64,000 nucleotides of DNA from an uncultured Capnocytophaga sp. (GCF_937936315.1 NZ_CALGWU010000039.1:78477-142476), one strand, 5' to 3'. Shown: positions 1-8,997, numbered from the stretch's first letter. Numbers and translations are program-made. Notes: generated by a model not told the origin, from the sequence alone.

Positions 1-495
1 AAAGCCATTGCCGATGCAGCCTCAGCAGTGCCTTATGATCAAGTTTATATATTGGTAAATACTTCTATTTATGGAGGGGGTGCTTTTTATAATCATCTCA
101 ATTTAGCTTCAGCTGATAATGAACTTGCCGAAAAAGTGTATATACATGAGTTTGGTCATGGTTTTGTTGGTTTAGCCGATGAATATTATTATGATTGGGA
201 TCCTACTTTTCAAGAGACTTATGATCCTAAGATAGAACCTTGGGAAGAGAATATCACTACCTTAGTGAATTTTGAGAGTAAATGGGAAGATATGGTAAAA
301 AAAAGTATTCCTATTCCTACACCTCGTATCTCAAAATACCAAAATACCCTCGGAGCTTTTGAAGGCGGAGGGTATACTAGTAAAGGGGTTTATAGTCCTA
401 TGCAAGATTGCCGAATGAAATCTAATGATCCTAAAGGCTTTTGTCCTGTATGTGAACGCGCAATTCGTAAAATAGTAGACTTCTATACTAAATAG
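1..495 (+). CDS. M64 family zinc peptidase, C-terminal part
   Basis: The frame is open from base 1, so the gene starts to the left of the window and only the C-terminal 164 residues are seen. The zinc-site motif HEFGHGFVGLADEY (nt 157-198) is the signature of the M64 (IgA peptidase) family: two His ligands and the catalytic Glu, followed by a conserved Asp-Glu-Tyr. Three downstream cysteines (Cys at CRMKS and CPVC) are consistent with an exported, disulfide-containing protein. No C-terminal sorting domain is present; the protein ends shortly after CPVCERAIRK. Family assignment is firm; substrate is unknown. Confidence 0.85.
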   Translation, partial: KAIADAASAVPYDQVYILVNTSIYGGGAFYNHLNLASADNELAEKVYIHEFGHGFVGLADEYYYDWDPTFQETYDPKIEPWEENITTLVNFESKWEDMVKKSIPIPTPRISKYQNTLGAFEGGGYTSKGVYSPMQDCRMKSNDPKGFCPVCERAIRKIVDFYTK

Positions 496-499
496 AATA

Positions 500-1183
500 T
501 TAACAACTTAATAAGAAGGCTTTGACAATAGAAGCTGAAATACGTCCTGCTTCCTCTACAAACTCATTATAGGAAATAGCGTTGCCCTCACCTGCCTTAT
601 CCGATATAGCACGTAACATCACAAAAGGTATATTTAACATATAGCAAGTTTGGGCAATGGCAGCTGCTTCCATCTCTACAGCTTTAGCTTGAGGGAAGTT
701 AAGTGAAATTTCATCAAAACGCTTAGGGTCTGAGATAAATGAATCACCACTTACTACTTGCCCATAATGCAAAATGTATTGATGAGTAGAGGCTACATTT
801 TTTAATTTCTCATTCCACTGAGCATCAGCTTTGAAAGCAGGGGGCATCTGGGCTTGTTGTCCTATTTCGTAACCAAAAGCGGTTACATCTACATCGTGGT
901 GACGCACTTCGGTAGCTAAGATTAAATCGTGCACAGAAGTATCACCTAATCCTCCAGCAGTCCCTGTATTGATAATAAGTGATGGATGGTAATGCTCTAT
1001 AAGCAAGGTAGTACCTACAGCAGCACTTACTTTTCCAATCCCAGATAGCAAAACCACTACTTCTTTACCACAGAGGTTTCCCTGATAAAATGCAAAACGC
1101 CCTATTTTTGTTTCTTTACAATTTTCAATGGCAGCTTTTAGTGTGTTGATTTCAAGTTCCATTGCACCTATAATTCCAATCAT
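500..1183 (-). CDS. mtnN: 5'-methylthioadenosine/S-adenosylhomocysteine nucleosidase
   Basis: A 227-residue cytosolic enzyme of normal family length. It cleaves methylthioadenosine and S-adenosylhomocysteine to adenine plus the thioribose, feeding methionine salvage and removing SAH. The N-terminus MIGIIGAMELEI contains the catalytic-base Glu region, NTGTAGGL is the phosphorylase-fold glycine loop, VEMEAAA binds the nucleoside ribose, and RAISDKA carries the catalytic Asp. It is convergent with the M64 peptidase gene, which ends 5 bases away. A hairpin at 1206-1241 separates it from the upstream ApbE genes. Confidence 0.95.
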   Translation of the reverse strand: MIGIIGAMELEINTLKAAIENCKETKIGRFAFYQGNLCGKEVVVLLSGIGKVSAAVGTTLLIEHYHPSLIINTGTAGGLGDTSVHDLILATEVRHHDVDVTAFGYEIGQQAQMPPAFKADAQWNEKLKNVASTHQYILHYGQVVSGDSFISDPKRFDEISLNFPQAKAVEMEAAAIAQTCYMLNIPFVMLRAISDKAGEGNAISYNEFVEEAGRISASIVKAFLLSC

Positions 1184-1205
1184 ATCAATTAATATTTAAC
1201 AATTA

Positions 1206-1241
1206 GAAGGGGACTGTTTGAGTTGTCAAGCAGTCCCCTTC
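1206..1241 (-). terminator. Hairpin between ApbE-like gene and mtnN
   Basis: Perfect 11-bp inverted repeat, gaaggggactg at 1206-1216 and cagtccccttc at 1231-1241, with a 14-nt loop. It lies after the end of the minus-strand ApbE-like gene and before mtnN. No long T run follows on the minus strand, so termination is likely but could be incomplete. Confidence 0.6.
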
Positions 1242-1259
1242 ATTCTATTTTACTTTCAA

Positions 1260-2294
1260 TTAATTTTGTGCTATACTTACAATAAGAGGTTCTATATTTT
1301 GAGTTTTATAAGTTTTAACCTCATTGTTGTGATCACTATATACTAATAGAGCTTTAAGCTCAGGGTGTTTAGCTAAGAACTCTTTGCTTTTTTCAAGACC
1401 TATAATCATAAACATAGTAGAGTAAGCATCTGATTCTACAGCTGTTTTAGCAATTACAGTAGCACTGAGCATTTCTCCTGTCATTGGGTGACCTGTGAAA
1501 GGATTGATAATGTGTACAAAGCGTTTGCCATTTCCGTCAATCCATACTCTACGATAGTTCTCATCAGTAGAAATTGATTCATTATTAAGGTTTAGAATTA
1601 CTTCTTTGTAATCATTATTTAGTTCGTAAGGATCTTCAGCTTCTACTTTCCAAGGAGTATTGTTCACAATATCCCTACCAAGCACAATGCCTTCACTATC
1701 TACTTTTACATAGAAATTCTCAATGCCTTTAGATTTCAAGAAATTCGAAATTACATCAACGGTATAACCTCTTAGTACAGAAGTTAAGTCTAACTGGATA
1801 GCTGGACTTTGTTTTTTTACATAATCGTCATTGCTAATGTGAACTTTTTCAAGACCTACATATTTTTTCAAACTGTCGATTTGTTGTTCGGTAGGTAATT
1901 TAGAAATAGGTTGGATAGGTTCTTTACCAAACCCCCAAGCCTTCACGAGAACTCCTATAGTTGGATCATAAAATCCTCCACTTTCTTTCCATACTTTCTG
2001 TGCAGTGGCAAAAGCATTCTTAAAGTGATCATTTACCTTAGTTGTTTCAATCCCTTGATTGATTTTTGATACAATAGATTCTGGATTGTAAGAAGAAATA
2101 GAGAGATCTACTACTTTTACAAGGGAATCAATAGCAGGTTTTAAGTCAGTACTATCAGTAGAGATGTATTTCACACGATAGGCTACACTACCACCTTTAC
2201 CTTCTACATCATAAAGTTTTGAGGTTTTCTTTGTGTTATCACAAGAAAACAAGAGCAAAGCCCCCAAACATAATGTTAAAATTTTCCTGTTCAT
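1260..2294 (-). CDS. ApbE-like lipoprotein, divergent paralog
   Basis: A 344-residue member of the ApbE (FAD:protein FMN transferase) family, with a lipoprotein signal (lipobox LLFSC, Cys at residue 18). It is similar over its whole length to the gene just upstream (2344-3348), which points to tandem duplication. The C-terminal motif HIINPFTG and the metal-site segment ESDAYSTMFM are kept. Two segments that are conserved in its neighbour have drifted: AIAQGY has become SVLRGY, and the VEIAGE segment has become VKVDSEG. These lie in the FAD/Mg-binding half of the fold, so this copy may be inactive or altered in specificity. That is an inference. Confidence 0.85.
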   Translation of the reverse strand: MNRKILTLCLGALLLFSCDNTKKTSKLYDVEGKGGSVAYRVKYISTDSTDLKPAIDSLVKVVDLSISSYNPESIVSKINQGIETTKVNDHFKNAFATAQKVWKESGGFYDPTIGVLVKAWGFGKEPIQPISKLPTEQQIDSLKKYVGLEKVHISNDDYVKKQSPAIQLDLTSVLRGYTVDVISNFLKSKGIENFYVKVDSEGIVLGRDIVNNTPWKVEAEDPYELNNDYKEVILNLNNESISTDENYRRVWIDGNGKRFVHIINPFTGHPMTGEMLSATVIAKTAVESDAYSTMFMIIGLEKSKEFLAKHPELKALLVYSDHNNEVKTYKTQNIEPLIVSIAQN

Positions 2295-2343
2295 ATTTTA
2301 CTTCAATTTAAAAATTAATATTTTCAGTTAGTTTATTAAGTTT

Positions 2344-3348
2344 TTAATTTTTCTCTTCTAATTTTTTAAAAGGATTGGTTTTGAAAGTGAGTTCCTCATT
2401 CTTATCATTACTATATACTAAAAGTACTGCTAAATTAGGATGTTTTGCTAAGAAAGCTTTGCTTTTTTCCATTCCCATTACCATAAACATTGTAGCATAA
2501 CCATCAGCATACATTGTAGAAGGAGCTACTACAGTAGCACTGAGTACATCACTTTGGGTAGCACGCCCTGTTATGGGATTGATGGAGTGCACGTATTTGC
2601 GACCATTGCTATCAGTCCATACTTTGCGATAATTACCTGAAGTTGCTAATCCTTGATTTTCAAACTGTATAGTGGTGATTAATTCTTTTTCATCTAAGGG
2701 TTTGATAGGATTTTCAACACCTATTGTCCACGCTTTATTTTCTATAGTATTCTTTCCTTTTAAGAACATTTCCCCAGCTATTTCTACAATATAGTTTTTA
2801 ATACCTTTAGAATTGAGAAAATCGGCAACTACATCAGAGGTATACCCTTGGGCTATAGCATTAAAGTCAAACAATATTTCAGGGTACTCTTTTTTGATAT
2901 GATTATTATCAGTAAGTTGTACTTTATTAAAGCCTACATACTTTTTAAGTTCTGCTATCTTTTCATCAGTAGGGAGGTCTTTATCATCTATTTTTTGTTT
3001 GCCAAATCCCCAAGCATTTACTAATACTCCTACAGTAGGGTCAAACAGACCTTCACTTTCCTGCCATATTTGTTGTGAAGCCTCAAAAACCTTTCTAAAA
3101 TGTTCATCAACTACTACTGTAGTATCCCCTGCATTGATTTTAGAAATGTCAGAATCGGGTTTGTAGGTAGACATTGATTGGTCTATCACCTGCAAAATTG
3201 AATCAATAGCAGGTTGTAAGTTTTCATTATTGTTGCTTATGTATTTGATATGATAGGTAGAACCTTGTGCCTCACCTTCTATAAAATGCAATTTTTCGGT
3301 TTGACACCCCACAAAAAGTAGGGGGATACTCAATAATAATTTTTTCAT
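2344..3348 (-). CDS. apbE: FAD:protein FMN transferase (ApbE family), lipoprotein
   Basis: ApbE enzymes transfer FMN from FAD to Thr/Ser of exported proteins such as subunits of the Na+-translocating NADH:quinone reductase. The start is placed at ATG 3348 (MKKLLLSIPLLFVGC) because it gives a clean lipoprotein signal with the Cys at residue 15; an in-frame TTG lies 4 codons upstream. Visible motifs: FDFNAIAQGY, VEIAGE, HSINPITG and ADGYATMFM, all matching active ApbE. About 334 residues, normal for the family. The start is about 20 nt from a good promoter, so the leader is very short. A weaker paralog follows directly; no Nqr or Rnf genes are in view. Confidence 0.92.
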   Translation of the reverse strand: MKKLLLSIPLLFVGCQTEKLHFIEGEAQGSTYHIKYISNNNENLQPAIDSILQVIDQSMSTYKPDSDISKINAGDTTVVVDEHFRKVFEASQQIWQESEGLFDPTVGVLVNAWGFGKQKIDDKDLPTDEKIAELKKYVGFNKVQLTDNNHIKKEYPEILFDFNAIAQGYTSDVVADFLNSKGIKNYIVEIAGEMFLKGKNTIENKAWTIGVENPIKPLDEKELITTIQFENQGLATSGNYRKVWTDSNGRKYVHSINPITGRATQSDVLSATVVAPSTMYADGYATMFMVMGMEKSKAFLAKHPNLAVLLVYSNDKNEELTFKTNPFKKLEEKN

Positions 3349-3367
3349 TTTTTTTGTCAAAACATTG

Positions 3368-3397
3368 CAAAGATACTACTATTATTCATATTTACAA
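3368..3397 (-). promoter_or_regulatory. Promoter of apbE pair
   Basis: On the minus strand TTG (3397-3395), 19 nt, then TATCTTTG (3375-3368) fits the Bacteroidota -33/-7 consensus TTG-N19-TAnnTTTG. It sits 20 nt before the chosen apbE start. Confidence 0.75.
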
Positions 3398-3483
3398 GTA
3401 TTTCCGCAATTAATTTTTATGTTTTTATTAACGTTTTTAACAACTATTTAGTAGTAAGAGAGTTATGTGTTGTCTTTTTGTTT

Positions 3484-4251
3484 CTATTGTATCTTTTTAC
3501 ACAGAGGTATGATTTCATTTGTTACGATGCGGTATTTTTCAATTTCTTCAGTGCGTAATTTTGAAGCATAAAGTATTTCTTCTACCTCAAAACCTATGTT
3601 GCGAAGTTTTTCGAAATAATCCATTCCATATACTCTCACATGGTCGTATTGTCCAAAAATGCGGGTGCGTTCTTTAGGGTCGGTAATGGAATTGTCTTCA
3701 AAAGTAAGAGTTCTGTTATAGTCTTGTGGTACTTGAAAAATGCCCCAACCACCTTTTTTCATTACGCGATAGAGTTCTTTCATCGCTCGGGTATCATCAC
3801 TAATATGTTCTAACACGTGGTTGCAAAATACTACATCAAAACTTTCATCCTCAAAGGGTAAAGCGCACAAATCAGCTTTTACATCGGCTAAAGGCGAATA
3901 AAGGTCGGTTGTGAGGTAATCGAGGTTAGCTTGCTTTTTAAATCGCTTGTAGAAGGCTTGCTCGGGAGCCACGTGTAGTACTTTTAAGGGTTTGGTAAAG
4001 AAGTCTGTTTCGCGGGTAAGATAAAGCCATAACAACCTATGGCGTTCTAATGATAGGGTAGAAGGGGAGAGTACATTAGGGCGTGCTTTACCATAGCCAT
4101 AGGGTAAGAATTTTCTAAAAGTCTTCCCGTCAATGGGGTCTTCATATTTTTTACCTCGTAGATAGAATGATAAAAACGGACGTACCCAATAGCTCAATTT
4201 GATGAGCCAAGGGCGTGGTACTTTATTTAATATAGTGGTAATAATTGCCAT
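3484..4251 (-). CDS. Class I SAM-dependent methyltransferase
   Basis: A 255-residue protein with a Rossmann methyltransferase domain in the middle and C-terminal part. Motif I is unusual (VLHVAPEQAFYKRF), motif II follows as LTTDLYSP, then ADLCALPFEDESFDVVFCNHVLEH, which is the classic motif IV/post-I of the Methyltransf_11 group, and GGWGIFQVPQ. The N-terminal about 70 residues are basic and carry RPWLIKLSYWVRPFLSFYLRG, which may associate with membrane. It is last in a minus-strand run after trhP, uppP and PAP2 (13-nt gap). The substrate cannot be told from sequence; a lipid or cell-envelope target is only suggested by the neighbours. Confidence 0.8.
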   Translation of the reverse strand: MAIITTILNKVPRPWLIKLSYWVRPFLSFYLRGKKYEDPIDGKTFRKFLPYGYGKARPNVLSPSTLSLERHRLLWLYLTRETDFFTKPLKVLHVAPEQAFYKRFKKQANLDYLTTDLYSPLADVKADLCALPFEDESFDVVFCNHVLEHISDDTRAMKELYRVMKKGGWGIFQVPQDYNRTLTFEDNSITDPKERTRIFGQYDHVRVYGMDYFEKLRNIGFEVEEILYASKLRTEEIEKYRIVTNEIIPLCKKIQ

Positions 4252-4264
4252 TAGAAGCTGTTTT

Positions 4265-5038
4265 TTAGCGGAATAAAGTGAGTCCTACGCCTTTTATTTC
4301 GTTAGAATATACAGGGTAGATTGCCATTTGTGCTGATGATTTTTCCTTACGTTTAAGCAGTTTTGAAGTATAAGGCAAAAGCCAATAAGCTGCTTTTGCA
4401 CTAAGGATACCTATCCCCGCTCCTCCTAATACATCACCTATCCAGTGGCGGTTGTTGTACAAACGAAGGGTTGCCACGGTAGTAGCAATAGCATAACCAC
4501 TGATACCTACCCACACATTTTCATCTTTGTACTCTTGCCATAGGATTTCCATTCCTGTGAAAGCTGTTGCTGTATGTCCTGAAGGGAAGGAGTTGAAAGC
4601 ACTACTATCAGGACGTTGTATTTTGGCAGTATATTTCACTCCGTTTACCAAAGCTCCCATTATAGCATAGGCAGTAGCCCCTATAATCAATCGTTCTTTA
4701 ACGGTGTGTTTAGCTTTTACGCCTAAGTTGCTAAAGGCAAAAACACTTGCAATGGGAGCGTATTGCATATAGTCGTCAATACGTAGCTTATGTCCGCCAG
4801 AATAATTATAAACGTGGCGCTGTACATAGCGGTTTATGTAGGTAGCATTAGAGATTACTCCTAAGGTAATGAGAGAAGCAGGTAAAATTACTTGTTTGAG
4901 TTGTGGTTTCTCCGCATCACTGCGCAGAGTGTCGGCTACGATTCCTTGCTCATCCATTACTGATAAACTATCGGTCTGAGCTTTTATAGAGTGAATGAGC
5001 AGACAAACAAAAGCTATTGTCAGAAATAATATTTTCAT
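4265..5038 (-). CDS. PAP2-family phosphatase, exported
   Basis: Start placed at ATG 5038 because it gives a clean signal peptide (MKILFLTIAFVCLLIHSIKAQ); a longer open frame to 5116 overlaps uppP and lacks family similarity. The three acid-phosphatase motifs are present: K-x6-RP (KYTAKIQRP), PSGH, and the RHWIGD segment with the catalytic His and Asp. About 257 residues. PAP2 enzymes remove phosphate from lipids such as undecaprenyl pyrophosphate, phosphatidylglycerol phosphate or lipid A. Standing directly behind uppP suggests a role in lipid-carrier or envelope lipid phosphate turnover in the periplasm. Exact substrate is unknown. Confidence 0.88.
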   Translation of the reverse strand: MKILFLTIAFVCLLIHSIKAQTDSLSVMDEQGIVADTLRSDAEKPQLKQVILPASLITLGVISNATYINRYVQRHVYNYSGGHKLRIDDYMQYAPIASVFAFSNLGVKAKHTVKERLIIGATAYAIMGALVNGVKYTAKIQRPDSSAFNSFPSGHTATAFTGMEILWQEYKDENVWVGISGYAIATTVATLRLYNNRHWIGDVLGGAGIGILSAKAAYWLLPYTSKLLKRKEKSSAQMAIYPVYSNEIKGVGLTLFR

Positions 5039-5055
5039 TTTAGGTGTATCAGTAG

Positions 5056-5862
5056 TTAGTTTATAGAGAAATAGATTAGCAATGCAGTACCGATGATGAT
5101 GCGGTAGATACCCCATACTTTGAAGCCGAATTTTGTGAGGATATGGATGAAGAACTTTACAGCTATCATAGCCACTACAAAGGCTATTACATTACCTATA
5201 ATAAACAACCAAAAACTATCATTAGTTTTCATTATTAACTCGTAACCTTTTTCTTCGGCAATTCCCCATTTCTTCAAGAAAATAGAATATACAGTTACGG
5301 CAAGCATTGTAGGGACAGCTAAAAAGAAGGAGAATTCGGCAGCCGCTTTACGTGTGAGTCCTTGGGTCATCCCACCTATGATAGAGGCAGCTGAACGCGA
5401 AGTGCCTGGCATCATTGCTAAACATTGCCAAAAGCCAATGGTTACAGCTTTCTTTACACTGATTTGCTTCTCATCGTGAATGCTAGGGTTTTTAAACCAA
5501 TTGTCTACAAATAATAAGACTATCCCCCCTACTATTAGTGTAATAGCAATGGCTTTTTGGTTCCCTAAAACAGCTTCTATTTTATCATCGAATAGTTTGC
5601 CAAGAATAAGAGCAGGAACTACAGCACAAGCTAATTTGAGATAAAATTGCCATTGAGTAAAGTTGAAGAACTTACGCCAATATAGTACAACAATTGAGAG
5701 AATAGCCCCAAATTGTATAGATACCTGAAACATTTTCAAATATTCGTCATCGGGTATTCCCATAAGAGTTGCCGTAAAGCCCATGTGAGCAGTAGACGAA
5801 ATAGGAAGATACTCAGTAAGACCTTCAATAATGGCAATTATAATAGCTTGTAGTGTGTTCAT
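5056..5862 (-). CDS. uppP: Undecaprenyl-diphosphatase
   Basis: A 268-residue polytopic membrane protein that dephosphorylates undecaprenyl pyrophosphate so the carrier can be reused in peptidoglycan and O-antigen synthesis; overexpression gives bacitracin resistance in other bacteria. The N-terminal motif IIEGLTEYLPISSTAHM holds the conserved Glu pair and Ser/Thr cluster, and PGTSRSAASIIGG holds the essential Arg. Length is normal. It starts 2 nt after the trhP-like gene stops and ends 17 nt before the PAP2 start, so the three are probably one transcript. Confidence 0.96.
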   Translation of the reverse strand: MNTLQAIIIAIIEGLTEYLPISSTAHMGFTATLMGIPDDEYLKMFQVSIQFGAILSIVVLYWRKFFNFTQWQFYLKLACAVVPALILGKLFDDKIEAVLGNQKAIAITLIVGGIVLLFVDNWFKNPSIHDEKQISVKKAVTIGFWQCLAMMPGTSRSAASIIGGMTQGLTRKAAAEFSFFLAVPTMLAVTVYSIFLKKWGIAEEKGYELIMKTNDSFWLFIIGNVIAFVVAMIAVKFFIHILTKFGFKVWGIYRIIIGTALLIYFSIN

Positions 5863-5864
5863 TG

Positions 5865-7109
5865 TTAATTGTTTTTAACTATTTTATAAAGTTTATCTGA
5901 TAATCGCACTCTGAAATCAGTTTTAATGGTACACGAATCCCCTTTTTTAGCACGCTCAGCAGGCACATCGTTCACCATCATACTAGTAAGTTCAAGTTCT
6001 TGTACCCCTGTAGAGGGACCTGTAATGAGGAGTTTATCGCCTATTTTTATATCAAAGGCTTCGATAGCAAATTCAGCGATACCTGTTTTAGGGAAGTAGT
6101 GTTTGCCTTGCCCAATATACACTTTCTTTTGGGTAGCGTTAGAACCAGGGTTTTCACTCCATTCACCCAATTTTTGTCCTAAGTAATAACCTCCCCAGAA
6201 GCCACGATTGTAGACTGTTTTGAGGGTTTCTATCCATCCTTCAAACTTATTTTTGAAGTAAGTACCTGCGTAATAGGCATCAATAGCTTCGCGATAAGTG
6301 CGAATTACTGTAGCAACGTACTCAGGAGCTCGCCCACGACCTTCAATTTTCAATACTTTTGCGCCAGTATCGATTACTTGGTCGAGAAAATCGATAGTAC
6401 AGAGGTCTTTAGGAGACATCATATATTCGTTGTCAAGTTCTATTTCAAAACCGCTTTCTTGGTCGATTACAGTATATTTTTTACGGCAATTTTGTTTGCA
6501 AGCACCTCTATTGGCTGAAGAATTGTGAGAGTGCAAACTCAAATAACACTTGCCTGATACTGCCATACAAAGTGCCCCGTGCCCAAATATTTCTATTTCT
6601 ACTAGATTGCCTGAAGGACCTTTGATTTGCTCTTTTTCTATTTGCTCACATATCTTTTTAATTTGTCGCAAACTGAGCTCACGACTCATCACCATTGTAT
6701 CGGCGAACATAGCGTAGAAGCGCACAGTTTCGATATTGGTAATGTTGATTTGAGTAGAGATATGCACTTCCATTCCTATTTGTCGAGCGTAGGCTATCAC
6801 AGCCTGATCCATTGCTATCACAGCAGTAAGCCCTGCTTTTTTTGCAGCATCAAGTAGTGTTTTGATGATAGAAAGGTCGTGGTCGTAGATAATAGTGTTG
6901 AGGGTGAGGTAGGTACGGATACCTTTAGGAGCACAGCGGCGAGCAATTTCGTCAAGGTCGTCAATAGTGAAGTTAATGCTTGCTCTTGCGCGCATATTGA
7001 GCTGGTCTACCCCGAAGTATACTGAGTCGGCACCGTTGTCTATAGCCGCTTGTAGCGACTCGAAGTTTCCGGCAGGTGCCATTAGTTCAATTTTTCCTGT
7101 ATTTGTCAT
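5865..7109 (-). CDS. trhP: U32 peptidase-family protein, TrhP-like (tRNA hydroxylation)
   Basis: A 414-residue U32 family protein. The N-terminal TIM-barrel-like part begins LMAPAGNFESLQAAIDNGADSVYFG in two pieces typical of the family; the signature segment runs EIEIFGHGALCMAVSGKC, followed by Cys residues in NRGACKQNCRKKY that in this family probably bind an iron-sulfur cluster. E. coli TrhP (YegQ) shares these motifs and MSPKDLCTIDFLDQ / LKIEGR; TrhP acts with prephenate-derived chemistry to make 5-hydroxyuridine at tRNA position 34. The C-terminal about 80 residues form a small beta domain. It heads the run with uppP. Naming as TrhP rather than RlhA rests on my recall of motifs. Confidence 0.82.
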   Translation of the reverse strand: MTNTGKIELMAPAGNFESLQAAIDNGADSVYFGVDQLNMRARASINFTIDDLDEIARRCAPKGIRTYLTLNTIIYDHDLSIIKTLLDAAKKAGLTAVIAMDQAVIAYARQIGMEVHISTQINITNIETVRFYAMFADTMVMSRELSLRQIKKICEQIEKEQIKGPSGNLVEIEIFGHGALCMAVSGKCYLSLHSHNSSANRGACKQNCRKKYTVIDQESGFEIELDNEYMMSPKDLCTIDFLDQVIDTGAKVLKIEGRGRAPEYVATVIRTYREAIDAYYAGTYFKNKFEGWIETLKTVYNRGFWGGYYLGQKLGEWSENPGSNATQKKVYIGQGKHYFPKTGIAEFAIEAFDIKIGDKLLITGPSTGVQELELTSMMVNDVPAERAKKGDSCTIKTDFRVRLSDKLYKIVKNN

Positions 7110-7133
7110 TATTATTTATAGTGATTGAGGGCG

Positions 7134-7164
7134 CAAAGGTACGAATAATTTGTTAATTAGCCAA
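7134..7164 (-). promoter_or_regulatory. Promoter of trhP-uppP-PAP2 run
   Basis: Minus strand TTG (7164-7162), 20-nt spacer, TACCTTTG (7141-7134), 25 nt before the trhP start. The spacer includes part of an AT-rich repeat of the TTAATTAGCCAATT family and the promoter abuts the stop of the upstream barrel gene. Confidence 0.75.
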
Positions 7165-7701
7165 TTACAACCCGATAACAATTCCTACATTGGGTATAAA
7201 GCCAGTGCTGAAAATGCTCTTGTCTTTTTTGTAGAGTACATTGTAACTTGCACCTATTTGCACATACACATTGCCTCCTATGTTCTGCATATAACCTCCC
7301 CCTATGTAAAGAGCGTCCTCTTCAGTATTGTATTTAATATCAGTAGTTTTGTGTTTTTGAGAGATGAAATAATGCTGATAACTAGTGCTTACGTAGGCTG
7401 CTCTTCCTATATAATAAGATAACGCAGGACCTACAGATACTGAGAGACTGCGATAATACTCACTGTGTTGTAGCGAACCATTTACAATGGCAGCTAATTC
7501 TAAATCATCAGTGATTTTATATCCCACACGTGGAGATATATCAACTCCTAAGCCATAAGTATAGCTCAAGCCTATATTTCCTCCGTATGTCCAGCGATTT
7601 GGATGGCTGTTTTGATAATCGGGGTCTAAAATATTAGGGCTTTGTGCCATTGCCAAAGTTGCTACTGAAAAAAGTACTAAAGTTAACAAAAAGTGTTTCA
7701 T
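7165..7701 (-). CDS. Secreted beta-barrel protein, unknown function
   Basis: A 178-residue protein with a clear signal peptide ending TLAMAQ. The mature part alternates polar and hydrophobic residues with many Gly/Tyr (GGNIGLSYTYGLGV, SYYIGRAAYVSTSYQHYF, YIGGGYMQNIGGNVYVQIG) and ends in an aromatic-poor strand VGIVIGL, the pattern of a small 8-stranded outer-membrane barrel. I do not recognise a specific family. It lies 50 nt after the LolC/E-like permease gene on the same strand. Confidence 0.75.
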   Translation of the reverse strand: MKHFLLTLVLFSVATLAMAQSPNILDPDYQNSHPNRWTYGGNIGLSYTYGLGVDISPRVGYKITDDLELAAIVNGSLQHSEYYRSLSVSVGPALSYYIGRAAYVSTSYQHYFISQKHKTTDIKYNTEEDALYIGGGYMQNIGGNVYVQIGASYNVLYKKDKSIFSTGFIPNVGIVIGL

Positions 7702-7751
7702 ATAGATTTATAATTAATTAAGTTTAGAAAATAGGAGTTAGGGATTAGGAA

Positions 7752-8990
7752 CTATGAGAATTTCATCGATTTAGTAGGTGATATTTTGGTAATCACATAG
7801 GTGGGGATGAGCAACATTAGTAAACACAACAACAAAACCCCTATGTTGAGCAAAATTATCCATAAGGGAGTGAAGGCAATAGGCACTTCACTTACATAAT
7901 AGGTTGCTGGATCTAACTTGATAATACTATAACGTTGTTGTAACCACAATAATAAGAACCCTAAAATATTACCCCATAACAAGCCTAAACCTATGATATA
8001 GGTAGCGTTGTATAAAAAAATCTTGCGAATACTGCGGTCAGAAGCTCCTAAACTTTTCAGAGTTCCTATCATTGGAGTTTTCTCTAAAATGAGCACGAGA
8101 ATAGCTGTAATCATATTAAATCCACCTACAACTATCATTATCCCTATGATGAGGTAGATATTAAAATCAAACATACTGAGCCACTCAAAAATAAAGGGAA
8201 ATCTTTGAATAATTGTTTGTGAATCGAGGAAAGTACCGATTTTGCCGTATACCTGTTTGCCTACCACCTCAATACGATCAAAATCTTTGATAAAAAGTTC
8301 AAAATTGCCTATCTCATCAGCTTTCCATTTGTTGATTTTTTGAATATGACGAATATCAGTGAAGATATACGATGCGTCAAACTCTTGAAAGCCACTGTTG
8401 TATAAACCTACAATTTTAAAATTACGCTGGTTAGGAGCTTGAGCAGCTTCGTCCTTTAAGAAGATAGCTTGGCAGCGGTCGCCGAGTTTAAGGTGTAGCC
8501 TATTAGCTAAATAGGTAGACATCAGTATCTCATCGGTCAGTTCTTCACTTGATACATTAGGAGTGCGCCCTTCGGTAATAAAATCGCGAATGAGTGACCA
8601 ATTGTAATCTTGTCCTACACCTTTAGCGAGAATGGATTCGTAAGTATTCTCGGTACGGATAATTCCGCCTTTGGTTGCTACTGCTTGAATATGAGTAACT
8701 TCGGGTACTTCCGAAAAGTTAGGGTAAAAATCCTGTTGTATGCTAATAGGTTTGGTAGTAACTTGTGAAGCATTGCTGCCATAATCGAAAATTTGTATGT
8801 GACCGTGGAAAACTACTAATTTTTCTCTAATCTTTTGTTGCAAACCAATACCTGTAGCAATAGCGATGAGCATCATCACCATTCCTACAGCAATAGCAGC
8901 TATTGCCATTTTGATAATTGGAGAAGAAATTGTACCTTTGTCCCCTTTTGAGAAAATAACTCTTTTTGCTATGAAATATTCAATATTCAA
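7752..8990 (-). CDS. ABC transporter permease, LolC/LolE-like
   Basis: About 412 residues, with the FtsX/MacB-type topology: one N-terminal membrane helix (about 25-50), a large periplasmic domain, and three C-terminal helices. FtsX-domain motifs include LVLILEKTPMIGTLKSLGAS near residue 310. The LolC/E role would be release of lipoproteins from the inner membrane, with a LolD ATPase encoded elsewhere. The start is placed at TTG 8990, giving NIEYFIAKR as the N-terminus, which is how relatives begin; an ATG at 9056 would also be in frame, but it lies only 2 nt after a -7-like box (9054-9061), so it is probably at the transcript's very 5' end. The 5' end overlaps or abuts the divergent NamZ-like gene. 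Confidence 0.85.
   Translation of the reverse strand: MNIEYFIAKRVIFSKGDKGTISSPIIKMAIAAIAVGMVMMLIAIATGIGLQQKIREKLVVFHGHIQIFDYGSNASQVTTKPISIQQDFYPNFSEVPEVTHIQAVATKGGIIRTENTYESILAKGVGQDYNWSLIRDFITEGRTPNVSSEELTDEILMSTYLANRLHLKLGDRCQAIFLKDEAAQAPNQRNFKIVGLYNSGFQEFDASYIFTDIRHIQKINKWKADEIGNFELFIKDFDRIEVVGKQVYGKIGTFLDSQTIIQRFPFIFEWLSMFDFNIYLIIGIMIVVGGFNMITAILVLILEKTPMIGTLKSLGASDRSIRKIFLYNATYIIGLGLLWGNILGFLLLWLQQRYSIIKLDPATYYVSEVPIAFTPLWIILLNIGVLLLCLLMLLIPTYVITKISPTKSMKFS
8911..8940 (+). promoter_or_regulatory. Promoter of namZ-like gene, inside permease gene
   Basis: TTG (8911-8913), 19 nt, TACCTTTG (8933-8940), matching the consensus well. It lies within the 5' coding part of the divergent permease gene and 57 nt before ATG 8998. 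Confidence 0.7.
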
Positions 8991-8997
8991 AACAATA

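Noticed and set aside
8866..8997. Longer start for the NamZ-like protein at 8866
   Set aside because: It lies upstream of the promoter at 8911-8940 and would bury the lipoprotein signal inside the protein.
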